Of a stretch of 64,000 bases of DNA, positions 20,712 through 34,059 are shown in pieces; within the stretch, counting starts at the first letter, position 1, and each line of letters starts with the position of its first letter. The stretch comes from Pachypanchax playfairii (lineage: Eukaryota; Chordata; Actinopteri; Cyprinodontiformes; Aplocheilidae): NCBI GenBank assembly GCA_006937955.1, contig SSNP01000017.1, positions 2,264,624 to 2,328,623 on the forward strand. Reading direction: 5' to 3'. Under the pieces are notes generated by a model, which saw only the letters and a list, made by a program, of their open reading frames with translations, did no database searches and had not been told where the DNA came from. Both the position numbers and the translations under genes were made by a program.

Positions 20712-21457
20712 TGGCTGCAGAGAAAAGAAAAAGAAGAAACCATCTGGACTGAGTAAAAGTTTTCAGCCATTGTTACTTTATTTTGTGTTGCATTTCAGTA
20801 TTTATTCACTCCAACCTGAAAGATTTTAGAGAAAAATTATCAGATTTTTATAAACTGATGAAACATAATTAAAAGTTTAGGATCTGTATAGACATGCAGG
20901 CTTTATACAAACTGTTTATTTTTTTAGTCTTCATTTTACAGCTTTAGCTTTAATAACAAGATAAAACCTAAAAAATTTTTTTTTAAAAACTTCAAAATAT
21001 ATTTTTTTAATACTTACTGCATTTATTATTAACATGAAAACAGGTGAATTTAGTATAAGGCAAAATAAAGAAACTCTTTTTACACGTTCTAGTCTGAGAC
21101 TAAAAGTGCATTAAATGTATTAAGGCTAAAATTCTTCACCGACATCAGCTTTGTTTAAGATTAATTCAAATGTTGGTAATTTTCTGCATCTATTTGCATA
21201 AACTGATTTGTGTATTTTGTTTACAAATTATTAATAAAGAAACTTACAAACAAACTCTTTGATGTGAAATCTTTTCCTGCACCTGATAACATCAGTTTTA
21301 TTCTTTTGTCACCTGGAGCTGATATGATGCTAAACTACTGTAGAAAAATGAGAATAATATACATTTTGTACACATTTATCTATAAAAGCTGCAGATTTTC
21401 AGTGTGTTTGAGACTTGGCATTTAGAGCAAAAATGTTAGAGCAAATTTGATTTTTTG

Positions 21458-22725
21458 CTAATTCCACGGCAACAGCTGCAGGAAGTTTGATGGAACCAAA
21501 CCTCGTCGTCCGTGAAGATCTCCCTAAAAATAAATTAAAGATGAGATTTTGTGCAGACATCAATAAATAAACGTTCATGTGGTGAAAATGCAGAGATGGT
21601 GCTCACGTAGTAAAATCCATCTTGATCCATGTCACCCAACACGTATATGATGTCTCCGGATCGAAAGCCAAGTTCAGCCTGTTTTTCATATAAAACTATA
21701 TTTTATCTTTTATAAATGATAATTTACGGTTAATTTGACTTTCAGCTACAGTGCTTACCTCACTGTCCACATTGGGTGAGCTTTCCCACGGATCATAGTC
21801 AAATAAGGCCACCATTCTTCGAACGACTACATCATCAGGGATATTGCCTGTGATGCTGAGATCAGGTGTTGAAGACATACCTGTTTGATACAAACACCTT
21901 TAAAACTTTCAAATAAAACAGAGAAACAATGTAATCAGCTGTTAAAGCACAAACACTTGGTCCTCTGCACAAGCAGTTAGAAAAAAAAACACTTAACTTT
22001 TGTTAAAATCCTGCTTACAGGAAGTAGCGTCATGGAAACAATCTCTTGCAAAAGTTTGTTAAGCAACTGATTCTCCTAATCACGTTCAGTGATAATACCA
22101 CAATAAATATTATAGAAAGGAAGGTTATTTTTAAATATAATTTTTAATGATAATTTGTATTGAGTCACAAATACTGTTCTTTTAAAGCACTACAGTTCGG
22201 TGTTGTGCAGAAACAGAGGGCTGATACCTGTGTGGCCTACAGGCAGGAATCCCTGCTGCATCAGAAGATGTTTTAAGTATTCGTCGTCCACCGGGAGTTC
22301 AGCCACCATGTTACTTGGCACAAAACCGGAGAGACCACCAGACTCACCGTGATAAAAACCATCAGCATCTTGGTCTCCAAACACCTAAAGGATGAGCTGA
22401 TATTTATCAGTTTATTCTAGGTTTTGGAGGGAAAAAGTTCTGACCTCCTGGGGACCCGTTTCCTGACTTTTACTATCTTTCTGGGGTCCGAGGGTTCTTG
22501 TGGGGACCGAAGCCTGGTCCCCATGAGGGGGACTCCCCTTTTTAGGGTTAGGGGTTAGGTTTATAGGTATGGTGTGAATAGAGTTTTAGTTAGTCTTAGG
22601 GTTAGTTATAGATCAGTAATGGTTAAGGTTAGTAAAAGGGTTTGGGTTAGGTATAAATCTAGTTACTAAAATCAATGGAAGTCAATGGACGGTCCCCATA
22701 AGGATAACAAAACACACTTGTGGGT

Positions 22726-22779
<54 letters not shown>

Positions 22780-23231
22780 ATGCTGCAGCAGCAGATTCTG
22801 TGAAAAAGGCGGCAAATCAAAATGAACAGTAACAGGAAATAGACAGACAAGCTCAAGTCTTTGAACATGTTCATGCAGCCTGCACAAACAGGAAACACCA
22901 CCATATATTTGTCAGATGAAAAAAAAAAAGAAATTAGCAGATGCAATCGAGACACACAACACGTGCTTCAGAGAAGTACTAAAATATAGAAATCTTTGAG
23001 AGACTTTACCTTGATGATCTGGCCTGGCACAAAGGGCAGCTCCTCTGCAGCCGTCTCATAGTTAGGAGACATGGCCGCAGGGTTGTAGGGATAAAGTGCC
23101 ACAAAGAGACGAACGGTGGGAATGGACACCTGGCTCGCAGTCTCCAGGTCCCACTGGAGAAGATCCTCAGGAGTAGCGACCCTCACTTCATCTGGGTATA
23201 TCAAAACATCCAGCTCCAACCTCGTCTCCAT
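21458..23231 (-). CDS. tspoap1: Short RIM-binding-protein-like gene with two SH3 domains (TSPOAP1-like)
   Basis: Exons in transcription order: 23010-23231, 22228-22384, 21759-21880, 21607-21678, 21458-21523; all GT-AG and in frame, 212 aa. Two SH3 domains match the second and third SH3 of RIM-BPs: about 41-105 (RLFVALYPYNP ... DADGFYHGE ... GFVPSNMV) and about 148-205 (RRMVALFDYDPWESSPN ... DQDGFYYGD ... RRGLVPSNFL). In full-length TSPOAP1/RIMBP2 these SH3s bind proline motifs of RIM and calcium channels at synapses. The coiled-coil, first SH3 and fibronectin repeats are not found upstream. An in-frame TAA lies directly before the Met, and ywhag starts 3.3 kb further on. AATAAA (minus) is at 21297-21302. 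Either a truncated but intact-looking gene or the remnant of a longer one. Confidence 0.82.
22440..22785. repeat. Fish repeat with degenerate TTAGGG-like motifs and (TG)n
   Basis: Inside the first intron of the RIM-BP-like gene: 'tggggaccgaagcctggtcc', 'agggttaggggttaggttta' and 'ggtccccataaggataacaa' are boxes of a frequent teleost repeat, followed by about (TG)22 at 22730-22773. Confidence 0.7.
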
Positions 23232-26200
23232 TTACAGCAGTGCCAGTTTCTGACTGTCCACCTAACAGACAGATGGCTGCTGTAGACAGCAGACCTCTCC
23301 TTATCTTCATCCTAATTTGAGGCAACTAAGCTAAGCAGAAGGAGCACTAATCCTCTTTGAAGCAAGTCGATAGATTCATTAGTTCAGCAAAGACTGTGAG
23401 CTGACAAACGGAAAAATAAACACAAATAAGAGTAAAAAACTTAAAATCAGCCGTCAAGTCATTTAGTCTATCAAGTCAGATTTTATTAGATGCAACAAGA
23501 AACAAAAAAAAGTTTATTCACTTTAATTCAAATTGACTGCACAGTACAAACTACTGTAATAACATATGAAGTAAAAAAAAGTTATTAAACAATTTATTGT
23601 GTAATTTAAACATCATTGGAACTGAAACACGTGTGAAAAAGGAGACTGTCGAAAAAACTGCTTTTGGTGTGTTGCTGTTCTTCTGACTCCCCCTCTTCCT
23701 CCTCTTTGACCCAGTTTACACTACTTTGAGAATCAACACTTCCTGACGTGACCTCTGCATGATTCAACAGGTGATAATCCTCTCTTGCAGAGGAAAAAGG
23801 AAGTGGTGCAATAGGTACTTCAATATTAGTGAGATTCTTAAAAAAATTGCCAATCTTGTCAGTGGCTGGTAGGAGGCAAAAACAAAAATTGCTTAGTTTT
23901 CTCAGAAAATTAGTAGTTTAATTTAAATTAGAGTTTTTTTCTTCTTTTGAATAGTTTAAAATGCTGGTTAATATTGAATAAAATTATTGGTTTCCAGGAT
24001 TTTATTTGGGTTTGTGTTTTTTTTACAGAAATTCATCAGTGTTTCACTTCAGCAGGTGGATTCTAATATCTTTAAACCTATTTATTTACATCCTGCTTCC
24101 TTTTTTGCAGATCAGCTGCTTGTTATAAATAAACTTTATAAATTTAATTAAATTGAACATTTTTACCAATGCTGATTCAAGCCATTCTTTGTAAAGTGTA
24201 GCTTCATTCATGTCAGTTTTAATGAGGATAGCTGAGTTTCTGAAGACGTCAGTAAGTCAGGGTCACAGGAAGCTGGTTCAGACCTGAAGTGGTCTTTGGG
24301 CGACACCTGGACTGATCGTCAGTCCATCACAAGACTTCTGAAGAAGTACAAGATGAAAAATTGATAACTCATCCTCAAGTTTCTTCTGTTATTCTCAGTT
24401 TTGGCCAGTAGAGGAAGCTCTAAACACAATGTGTTGCAGATTGAGAAAAGACAGGAAACAAGAAGATGATTCAGTTCAAAATGTAATTTTCTTAATCAGA
24501 TTAATTAATCTACTGAGTGTTTGTCTTTGTAAAATAAAAAATATCTGAAAATCATCAGAATTTGCACTATGAGAATGTTTTTGTTTTTACATTTATTGTA
24601 ACGTAAAACAAAGAAATAAGCTTTAAAATCTGATATTAATACACGTGGTAATTCAGATCATTCAGTGTTTTAAACACGCCAACAATGTTCACCTTATTAT
24701 TTGAGACTTATACAGAGTAAAGATTAATCAGTGGAGGGAAACTATCCTGTAAACAGTGTATATATAGATAGATTTTTTTACATATTCTTTCCTGGAATGA
24801 CAGAAAAAAGAAACATCCAGTTTTCTCCTGTTACAAAGTCCTCCAGTCCAACATTTCATCTTCAAAAGAATGCACTTAAAATGAAAACATTATGACTTTA
24901 CTTCCTCCCATAAGGGAGTAGCTTAAAGAAAAATAAAATACATTTTCTCCAAGAATAACTGAATTTAAATAAAATGGTGAACTATTTGATTTCATTATTT
25001 TAGGCTCTTGAATATGCCAATAGAACACAAGTTTCTATTAAACACAAGTTTAAACTCCTAAATGTGCTGTAGAATTTGTGGTAGAGCTAGAAGATCTAGA
25101 GAGACTGAGACCACTGATTTCATCTGAGGAAAACAAAAAAAACCTAGTTATTTCTCCTGCATGATACTAAGATGTGAGGATACAGGCCACACCCTCACCA
25201 CTCGTCTCCTACAGCAGAATAATGTAAGAGATGTGTGGTCAGGTATGAGGGAGGTCACAGGCTTTAAGCATCCGTTAGATGGAGGTCTGGATGGAGACCA
25301 CCAAGACCCGCTTAGCTCTGCACCTTCTGTTATATCCAGCTGCTCACTGCTACAGTGTTTACATGCATTTAATGAAGAGGAATATATTGTCTGCTTGTAC
25401 TACTAAAAATAGGCTGATCAATGAGCACAATTATTAAATCCTGCTGGTTTTCTGCAACTTCATCGTGTTTAAATTGGATGTGAATTCAATCAGATCTGAA
25501 TTCTGACAGTCAATGCAAATACAATCTGATTTATTGTAACCTATAAAGCACCTCAGTTCTCAGTTACACGACAGTTAGTTTATGTTTAAGTTGATTTATC
25601 ATCATTTAATTTGTTTTAAGTGTTTGCTTTGAATCACAATATCAAAAGAAAACGAGTTATTTGTCTCATTAACTGGTGATAAAAAAACTTGTTTTGTCTT
25701 GATATGTGTTGAATTATCTCATTGTATTGAATAAATAAAAGTTGTTTTCTTGAGATAATGAGAAATTATTTTAAGCTCAGTTAAATAAAAAAGGCTTTTT
25801 CTTCATCAGATATCAGGATCTTTGTGTGTGTCACATTCAGGAACATCAGTCATCAGTCATCAGTCTCCAAATGGCATGACAGCAATACCAAACGATGAAA
25901 CCGGGTGTGACACATGAAACACTCATTAATCATCTCGTTATGGCCTCATAACAAAACGTATGTTCTTCAAATAACAAGTAAAATTTGTTTTTTTTAAATA
26001 ACAGAATAATCAACTAGTCATGTTGATAAAATGACAGCAAAATTGTTAATAACTGGAAGGTTTTATCAGTTTTCGGATCCTGTACAGATCAAATGGACCA
26101 ATGTGACGTGAATTACCAATATTATTTACAAATGGACCAAAAATCTAGACATCAAAAACAAAATCTGTGCATAGATTTAATTTCCAGCAATCGTCCACCA

Positions 26201-26560
26201 TAAAAACTCAATTTCCCACAAGGCCTTTCGCCTAACGCTGCTTCCATCCATCACCACACGCCTGGCCTTCTGGTTCCCATGTATGGAGTGTTACATCATT
26301 GGTACAGGCACCCACCTTCCCGAGTGATGACACAGCCCGTGGAGAGTGTGTGAGGAAGAGGGAGGAGGAGGAGAGGAAGGGAGGGGGAAGAAAGAGAGAG
26401 GAGAGGGTGTCCCGTCTGCGCGAGCTCAGACAGACAGCAGGGAACAGCTGCAGCACCAGGCTCGCGTAGGATTTCACTGCATTGCGATTTCAAATATCTG
26501 TAGTTTCATCCACAAAACGCAGAGCAGCTCGACCAAGCAGCCAAATCTCATTTCAGAAAA
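23232..26560. other. Intergenic between tspoap1-like and ywhag
   Basis: No further RIM-BP exons were found on the minus strand. The region holds a degraded repeat near 24245-24345, a LINE fragment near 25185-25320, and the ywhag promoter/5' UTR (about 26230-26560), where GC content rises and a purine-rich (GGA)n stretch precedes the start. Confidence 0.55.
25185..25320 (+). mobile_element. Degraded non-LTR retrotransposon fragment
   Basis: The frame reads TTRLLQQNNVRDVWSGMREV followed by TGFK, resembling a linker between endonuclease and reverse transcriptase in fish LINE ORF2 proteins ('...VWSGM..ITGFK...'). Only about 45 codons are recognisable. Confidence 0.5.
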
Positions 26561-29500
26561 ATGGTCGATCGCGAGCAGCTGGTGCAGAAAGCCAGGCTGG
26601 CTGAGCAGGCTGAGAGATATGATGATATGGCAGCAGCTATGAAATCGGTAAGTCCATTCAGCAAGACATTAATACAAATGTATAGATGTATTTATGACTG
26701 ATGTTGCATCGTTTAATTCTCGACCGTGTTGGCTGAAAAATCTGCGTCCATCTAACTGCATTCCAGCCAGGCATCACTGTAAAATCCTTCAGAATGTCAT
26801 TATTTGTGTTGTCACCAGTCCAGCGACATCTCAGACCCCCCCAGCGTGTGTGTTTTATTAGATTATTTGTTTTAATGAGTCGAGTCCAGATCAGTCTCCT
26901 GTTTGGGCGGTGCCTTTCTGTCGCCTCCACCGTTCAATGAAAGGACATTACAATGAAATACATGCAAGGCCTGACTGGATCTCAGAGCTGAGCAGAGCCT
27001 CTCATCATGCAATGGTCCCTCTGTGATGCATTAACGGATTTTTTTTTCCTCCCCCCCCCATGTACCACCCAACCCCCCCTTCCTCCATTATGCTGAATTT
27101 ATAAGAGCCTCTGCTGCTGGGAGCCATGTGAGGTTGCTCGGAAAAAGCCTATCAACTGCTGCCTCCTCCACCTCCTCCTCCTCCCCCTCCACCCCCTCCT
27201 CTCTTTGTCACATAAATTATAAGGATAATACATATCTACTACTGCTCCATTTTAAATCCCAAAGCTTGGAAGCGTTTTTCTGAGCAGGATGGGTTGAACA
27301 AACGCTCCTGCAAGAGCTGATCTTTCTTTCAAACAAATGTAGGAGGCAGCCGAATCTCTCGAATCTTCTTTGTCATATTGCAGTGAGTCAGTCTGATCAG
27401 ATTTGATTTCTGCCCTCTTCTGCACTCGATCCCTCGCGTGTCCTTCTGCCTCCACGCGTCCATGTGCTGTTTGTGTGTCAGGGCTGATATCCAGCTCCAA
27501 TTTCAATCCATTTTGGATTAACGACCGTGATTAAATGGTGTAATACTTGATGTGAAGAGGATGACATGGCTCACATTAGCTTCCTCACATTTATTGGTCA
27601 CTGCTGAGCCCAGAGCTTTTGTCTGCTCTGCTTCCTCTTTTTTTTTTTTTCTTCATCTCTCTCTCTATCTGGCCCCCCTTAAGAAATTCTAAGACCGGAT
27701 TTACTAGTGGGTTTAAAAAGTGCTGTGTCACACTCGCTCTTACTGGACCCAGCAGCATCCTGGGATTCTTTTAGTGAGCCCGTGTGAGCTCACACCCAGA
27801 TTAAAATCATCACCATAAAGGAGGAACAATTTGTCTTATGTTCCTCAGGAGAGAGGGAGAGAGAGAGCCCTCGTGGATCATTTGTCATCGATGGTTTCTG
27901 GTTGCAGGAGGTGGGACGGTCTTCGAGCAGGGAGGAATTCCTTTCCCTTTAACAATCTGCCATGTCAGTGCGGTCCAAACTGGGCCCTTATTGCAAGGGT
28001 GTAAGATGCTCACTCTCAAATCAAAGGGAATCCCTTGGATTTGCAATCTGAAATGATAAAACAAGAGACTGTCACCTTCATGTTCCTCATGAAATATGTA
28101 TGTGGAGATGTTAGTGCTGCACATGATGAATATTAATTAAAGAATTGCCCATCGCATGTACCTGGAACATGGCAACACGTTAACTGATGGTCCAAAATTA
28201 AAAGATTTGAAGTCACTGTGCCTGCTCGTTCATGTGATGGGAGAAATTGAGGCTTAAGATGTTTGTGTTTCCTGCAATTAAATAGGATCATTGTGGGTTT
28301 TTTTTTTAGACAGGCACTACAAGGGCCAGTCACCTCTGTAGGTTCCTCTGTCCGTGACGTCACCTTGTGCCATCTGACTGAGCAGAGAATATTAAAACAG
28401 CTGCTGAGAAACCTCAGCTAATTAAAGAAGAGCGTTGCTGATACGAAGCGAATGTTAATCTGTTTCTGAAGGTTTTTCAGAGCGATTGTTCGTTTTGGTT
28501 CATGATTTGAACATTGAATCAACAAAATCCCTGAATGGTGCCACTTTTTTTTTTTTTAGGAGAATTGGTTTAAGATCTATTCAGACATCACTACAGTCTA
28601 AATCTAAAGACGAGTGATGTCACAGTGCTTTAAAAAGGTAAAAAGGTCATTTTGAGCCAGAGAGAAGGTCACTGGGACATGTGAACCTCCATTGCAGTGA
28701 TGGTTTTCACTTACACTGCAGCTGCCCTGAGCGCTCGTGAGAACATTTTAACTATCTCAGTCCCTCCCTTCCCCCCCCAACCCCCTCCAAACCCCCCACT
28801 GCTGCTGCCACCTATCTTGAATATCATTTCTTGCTAACTGGCATCAGCTGCACACGTGGCAGCTGGAGCTGCTGGTGCACTAAATTAATGGATTGCCATG
28901 GAAACTGGGAATTGCACATGACAAGTGAAATATTGCTCATCCTCTTTGCTGTGGTCGACCATGCCGGTGCAGATTATTTCATGGAGAATGATAGTTTATT
29001 GCCAAACAAGTGCTGCAGCTATCATTATCCAATGATCTGTTCATTATGTTTGATTAGACTCATTTAGTTGGCAAACCGCTGGAGAAATTATTCAAGTTTA
29101 TTCTCATGGGATGATGAATCTTTATTACAACCAGCAGCAGAGAAAAGTTTAGAAATAAGGAAGGGTAAGATGAAATAAAAAAATCTCTGCAGGTTTTTTA
29201 TTCCGTTTTTGGTTAATGGTTATAAGGATTCACATGAGATAATTGATAAAAAGGTAAAGTAAAATCCACGCAGGCTTTAACCAGGTCTTCTTTTTTCAGG
29301 TAACTGAGCTGAACGAAGCCCTGTCCAACGAGGAGAGGAACCTCCTGTCTGTAGCCTACAAGAACGTGGTGGGCGCCCGCCGCTCCTCCTGGAGGGTGAT
29401 CTCCAGCATTGAGCAGAAGACTTCAGCTGATGGCAATGAGAAGAAGATCGAGATGGTGAGGGCCTACCGAGAGAAGATAGAGAAAGAGCTGGAAGCCGTG

Positions 29501-29956
29501 TGCCAGGATGTGCTCAACCTCCTAGACAACTTCCTGATCAAAAACTGCAGCGAAACACAACACGAGAGCAAAGTGTTCTACCTGAAGATGAAGGGTGACT
29601 ACTACCGATACCTGGCTGAGGTGGCCACCGGGGAGAAGAGGGCCACCGTGGTGGAGTCATCGGAGAAAGCCTATAACGAGGCTCACGAGATCAGCAAAGA
29701 GCACATGCAGCCCACCCACCCCATCCGCCTGGGCTTAGCTCTCAACTACTCTGTGTTTTACTACGAGATCCAGAACGCCCCGGAGCAGGCCTGCCATCTG
29801 GCCAAGACCGCCTTCGATGACGCCATCGCTGAGCTCGACACCCTCAACGAGGACTCCTACAAAGACTCCACTCTCATCATGCAGCTGCTCCGAGACAACT
29901 TGACACTGTGGACAAGTGACCAGCAGGATGACGAGGGAGGGGAGGGCAACAATTAA
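26561..29956 (+). CDS. ywhag: 14-3-3 protein gamma
   Basis: Phosphoserine/threonine-binding adaptor that acts as a dimer in the cytosol. Two coding exons: 26561-26647 and 29300-29956; total 247 aa, the exact length of human 14-3-3 gamma. Exon 1 encodes MVDREQLVQKARLAEQAERY and the second exon covers nearly the whole protein, the usual YWHAG structure. The phosphopeptide pocket residues Lys50, Arg57 and the Arg-Tyr pair in YYRYLAE are present; the gamma-specific tail QQDDEGGEGNN differs from the mammalian one by a single D to E. Other differences from human recalled by eye are few (for example N29S, NYL to NFL). The start is fixed by family identity. The gene is followed by a long AT-rich 3' UTR. 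Confidence 0.98.
26648..29299 (+). other. ywhag intron 1 with possible conserved regulatory blocks
   Basis: This 2.65 kb intron contains no coding exon. Stretches at about 27930-28290 and 28815-29070 are free of repeats and low-complexity sequence and carry AT-rich homeodomain-like sites ('attaatggattg', 'attaattaaag'), E-boxes and short internal symmetries, as enhancer blocks often do. Conservation cannot be judged from one sequence. Confidence 0.3.
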
Positions 29957-31810
29957 AGAAAAACAAAACAAAACACGCTTTTAGAAAAAAATTATGAAGG
30001 GCCGGTGGACTTTGGCAGCCGCTTTTGCCGCAAGAGCAGCAGCAGTTCTTTATTTTTCCATGTGTTAAAAGAAAAGAATCAAAAGAGAGGTGAGAGCGGA
30101 GGTTAAATCTTAGTTTAAATATATATAGAAATATATATACAGTTGAAAGGGGGGCCTCCTTCTTCTTGATTTTCTCTTTGACGTTTGCCAAAACCACTGA
30201 TATGTCAGTCAATCAGCCTGAAGTGGTTGTTGTTGGATTGAAATGGCAGCCTCACACTGGCATAGGAACTGGTCTTGTTCTATCAAGATAAGCTGCTTAC
30301 TTAGGTTTTTGCGTGATAGAGATGCATTTGAGTCACTTGAGAGAGAAAATGCTTGAATGGGAATGCCTCACAAAACTAGTTTGCATTGGTTCCAGTTATA
30401 GTTCACTTACGAGAGACGGCCATGAAAACCATCAACGTTACACTCAGAATAAAGGTTTAAAACAGTCAAATCCCACGTAAATAAGAGAATAAATCACACA
30501 GGAGTAAAAACATTTGGACTAGAAGAACAACATAGATTCCCCTAAAAATGGAAGGAAAGTGCGTTTTGGAGATAATCTGTTGTGTCACTGGAACCACTGA
30601 TTCTTTAGAGGTAAAGATAAATAAAAGCAGAGACTTAACAAAATTAATTAATAAAAAAAAAAAACAACAACAAAAAAAAAAAATCCAAATAAAAGCAGCT
30701 TCAGAGTTTGTGGTTTACTTCTGTGTTTGTTTTATTAAATGCACTTGCCTACTATACTGTTTCTTCAGTGTAAGATGACAACAACAATATCGCTTATTCA
30801 ATATTGTGCATGCTGGTGATGTATTTATATACAGTAGCTTGACTTTATTAACTTATACTGTGGGTGTTAAGTATTCATATGATTGAGTAAAAAAAAAAAA
30901 ACAGGCTTTGTCTGATGTTTCTTTCTAATTTGTTTCCTTTTTGTTATGGTTTTTGAGTTGCTTAAACCAAAATGGTGATCGTAAAAATTGACCTGTAATG
31001 GGCGTTGCTTTAGTGACATGCAATATGTGTATTTAATTTGTTACTGAAAGTTTAAAAAAAAAAAAAAATGAAGATAAAAAGAAAAAAATAAGTACCACCA
31101 GTGCTTACTTAATCTTCTCAGCTGGTGTTTGTCACATTGAAGTATGATTATGAAATATTTTGTTCTTTGAACAGTATTTAAGTACTTTTTTCTGTCATGC
31201 TATCAAGTTTTAATAATGGTGACGTTTCCAGGCTCAATGTTTCTGTTATGAATTCACCTACATGGACCATATTTTATTTTGGACAGTATACATTATTTTG
31301 TTTTGTTTTTATACCTTTTAGCTGTTCCTGAGTGACAAAATATCTTGAATGTGAGTCATTATGTAGCAGTTGCACAAGAACCGGAATAATAGCTATGATA
31401 ATAAAAAAGAATATGACTAAATTATACATGCACCATCTCCATGGTGGTCGAGTGTATTGTTGTATTGTTGTATTGTCACCCATGAGTGTACTTTGCTTTT
31501 AGGGAAACCACTTCATTGAACGTTTAATTGTTTCGTGCTTTGCCCCGAGTGCGGTCGGCTTTCTTTTGGTTCCTGTATCATTTTATAAACCTCATTTGCA
31601 AGTTAATATTTGATAGAGTTCAATGAAAAAAAAAAAAAAATCTACCAGTAGTTTAAATTCTTGCAAGCATGTGTGCAAGATCATTTTACCTTCAGTGAGT
31701 CCTCACTTGTTTGTGTGTTTGTCTGCACAGCGCATGGATATGAATATTCAATGCTAAATCCCGAGTGAAGTCATAGGAAATTTAATAAAAGTTAAGATTA
31801 ATTATAAAAA
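29957..31810 (+). other. ywhag 3' UTR (approximate end)
   Basis: AT-rich, non-coding, with many poly(A) and ATTTA-type tracts. AATAAA at 31784-31789 is followed by an A-rich cleavage region near 31805. A 3' UTR of about 1.8 kb would fit the long UTR typical of this gene. Earlier signals could also be used. Confidence 0.5.
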
Positions 31811-33192
31811 AAAAACACCTCTTTGAAATAAACTTTAAACACTAGGAAGTTGTTTATCGGCAGAAAGCTGCTGAACAGATTTATTGTCACTGCTGCTACC
31901 TTTATAGATTATTAAAATAGACTTATCGATGACAGTTTATTTATTTTGACGTTTTCAGAGTTTTTTTGTGATTTGATGGCATAGAAGAAAAACCAAAAGC
32001 CTTATGGTCTGCCACACAACCTTGCTCATGTATGCCAATTATGTCACCATCATGAGTCAGCCTCCATGAGCTCACAGTATGTTACAGCTGCTTTGATTTA
32101 TTTTTAACTTTGTGAGGAGCTGAAAGGCTCAAAGGTTCACGAGACAAATGGCATGAAAAACTTAACCAGCCTATAGAAACATCTCATTTGGATGGACTTT
32201 TATTTTGTTGATCTTTTTGAAAAATTACATCTGGAACATGTTGCTTATTGCCAACAGTACACACATTGTTCATTTGTAATTAATTTGTGTATTTTCTTTT
32301 CTCTTAACATTTGTGTTTATTAAGTTTTCCTTATTTTGGATAAGTATTCTTGTTTTTGTGACATGAAAACATGCAAGTACAAGTTATGAGGGTAAAAAAA
32401 CAAAATGGATTTGATTTGATTCTGATGGAAACACTAAATTAACAAGAGGGAGGGGGAAACTTCTGAAAATGGCAAAAAATATGTTTGATCAGAGGATTTT
32501 TTGTTGCCATCTGTTGTTCATTAAAGTCATTTGTTTATTCATATTATTCTATATATTAATTTTTCTCTATATTATTGCATCATTTATCTCATTCCTTTTT
32601 AGTGTGCAAAGTTTTACACACACGCTGACACAGGAAGCCAGTTTGACTTAATGTAACCCACCATGTGTCATGTTATGTGTGTTGGTGTGTGTGTGTGTGT
32701 GTGTTTGTGTGTTTGGATCAGTATCTTGGTGGGTAGTAAGCTTCCTGTGAGGCTGGGTTTGTGTGTGAACATGGGAGATGGAGTCTGCATTAGCTGCAGT
32801 GCAGAGATGCTACCAACTACCAGATAAAGTGCTACATGATGCTCTTTTTAAGACCAGCTTGGCATTTTTTTTATTAATTAAGATGTAGATCAATAATCTT
32901 TGGACACAGAAAGGGTGTGGTGCAATGAAACAAGATCCAAGATTTTATCAGAGTGTTTTATACAATTTTAAATGTACTTGCTCTGTATATTTGTACTTAG
33001 ACAGCAGCTTAAATCAGCTGTTTTGTAAATCAGCGTATTTGAAACTGGGTGTTTCACCTTTGAGCTGATTGATGAGCTGAAGTGGTGAGCTGTTGGATCT
33101 CCCACCCTCAGACTGCAGCCTCTTACTGCAGCTTGCTGCACTGAACCTTTCATGAGATGAAATTCTGTGCTTTGAAAGGTCCTCCTCGCCAG

Positions 33193-33257
33193 CCAATCAC
33201 TGACAGGCTCACTCTCCACAGCCACCAATCACGTTCCTGTTACTAAGGCTATAATAA
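33193..33257 (+). promoter_or_regulatory. CCAAT-CCAAT-TATA cluster
   Basis: Two CCAAT boxes (33193-33197 and 33225-33229), 32 bp apart and both in 'CCAATCAC' context, are followed 20 bp on by 'tataataa' (33250-33257). Spacing is that of a core promoter with start near 33282. No downstream gene was identified. Confidence 0.25.
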
Positions 33258-34059
33258 GTATCCCACCATCAGCCCATCTTCTTGCTGCACTGCTCCAATA
33301 CCTATTGCATCCTGTAAAAAAAAAAAAAAAGCAAGCTCAAAGCACATAGGAGGCATCAGGATTCAGCACCTACACGCTGGTGTTTTAATGTGTTGCAACA
33401 CTTTCAGAAACATGATGCTTATTGGAAAATTCTTGTGTCACATCTCAAAACACTCAGACACCATCTGATGGATGTGCAATTAGAAATTCAATTTAATGCT
33501 CTCGTGACAAATCTTTTAAAATTAGAGCAAAATGAAATTTATATTTTAAGCACAATAAACACACTCTGTATCGAACTGCATGTTTAATCGGTGCAAACAT
33601 CCGTAGAGAAGGTGTTTGAAGATGAGGTTTCATCTATAGGAGAAAGGAAATAGGCTGGCAGGTTTTTTTTACTTCTACCTATGCAGCTCCTGCATCAGCT
33701 GATTGTCATCACATGAAGGGAGGTCAGGATGACAACGCACACAATATCCTTGAGGCAAGTGTCCTTTAAATCAATAAACTGATGCCCTGTTTGCATCAGT
33801 GGACAACTGCATCATGTTGCAAAGCTTCAGAAAAAAGATTTTATCGACCGAAAGATTTAAGATTGGACCACCAAGAAAATGTATATTGTGTCGTAACCCA
33901 TTTTTGACTAGTTAACTCTATTTTAGAAGAATAAATCGTGTGTTTTTGCTTCTGACAGGCTCATAGAGAGTCTTTCCTTGTGATGACTGATGGTCATTTC
34001 ACAATCATCTCAAGTTTTCCTCAGTAGTCTTTCTTTACAATAAATCTACTTTTCATTTA

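Noticed and set aside
22500..22680. Interstitial telomere-like array
   Set aside because: The TTAGGG-like units are scattered and degenerate and belong to a known type of fish interspersed repeat, not a telomeric array.
24413..24427. CTCF-like motif in 'ggccagtagaggaagc'
   Set aside because: The GGC core is changed to GGAAG; the match is too weak to count.
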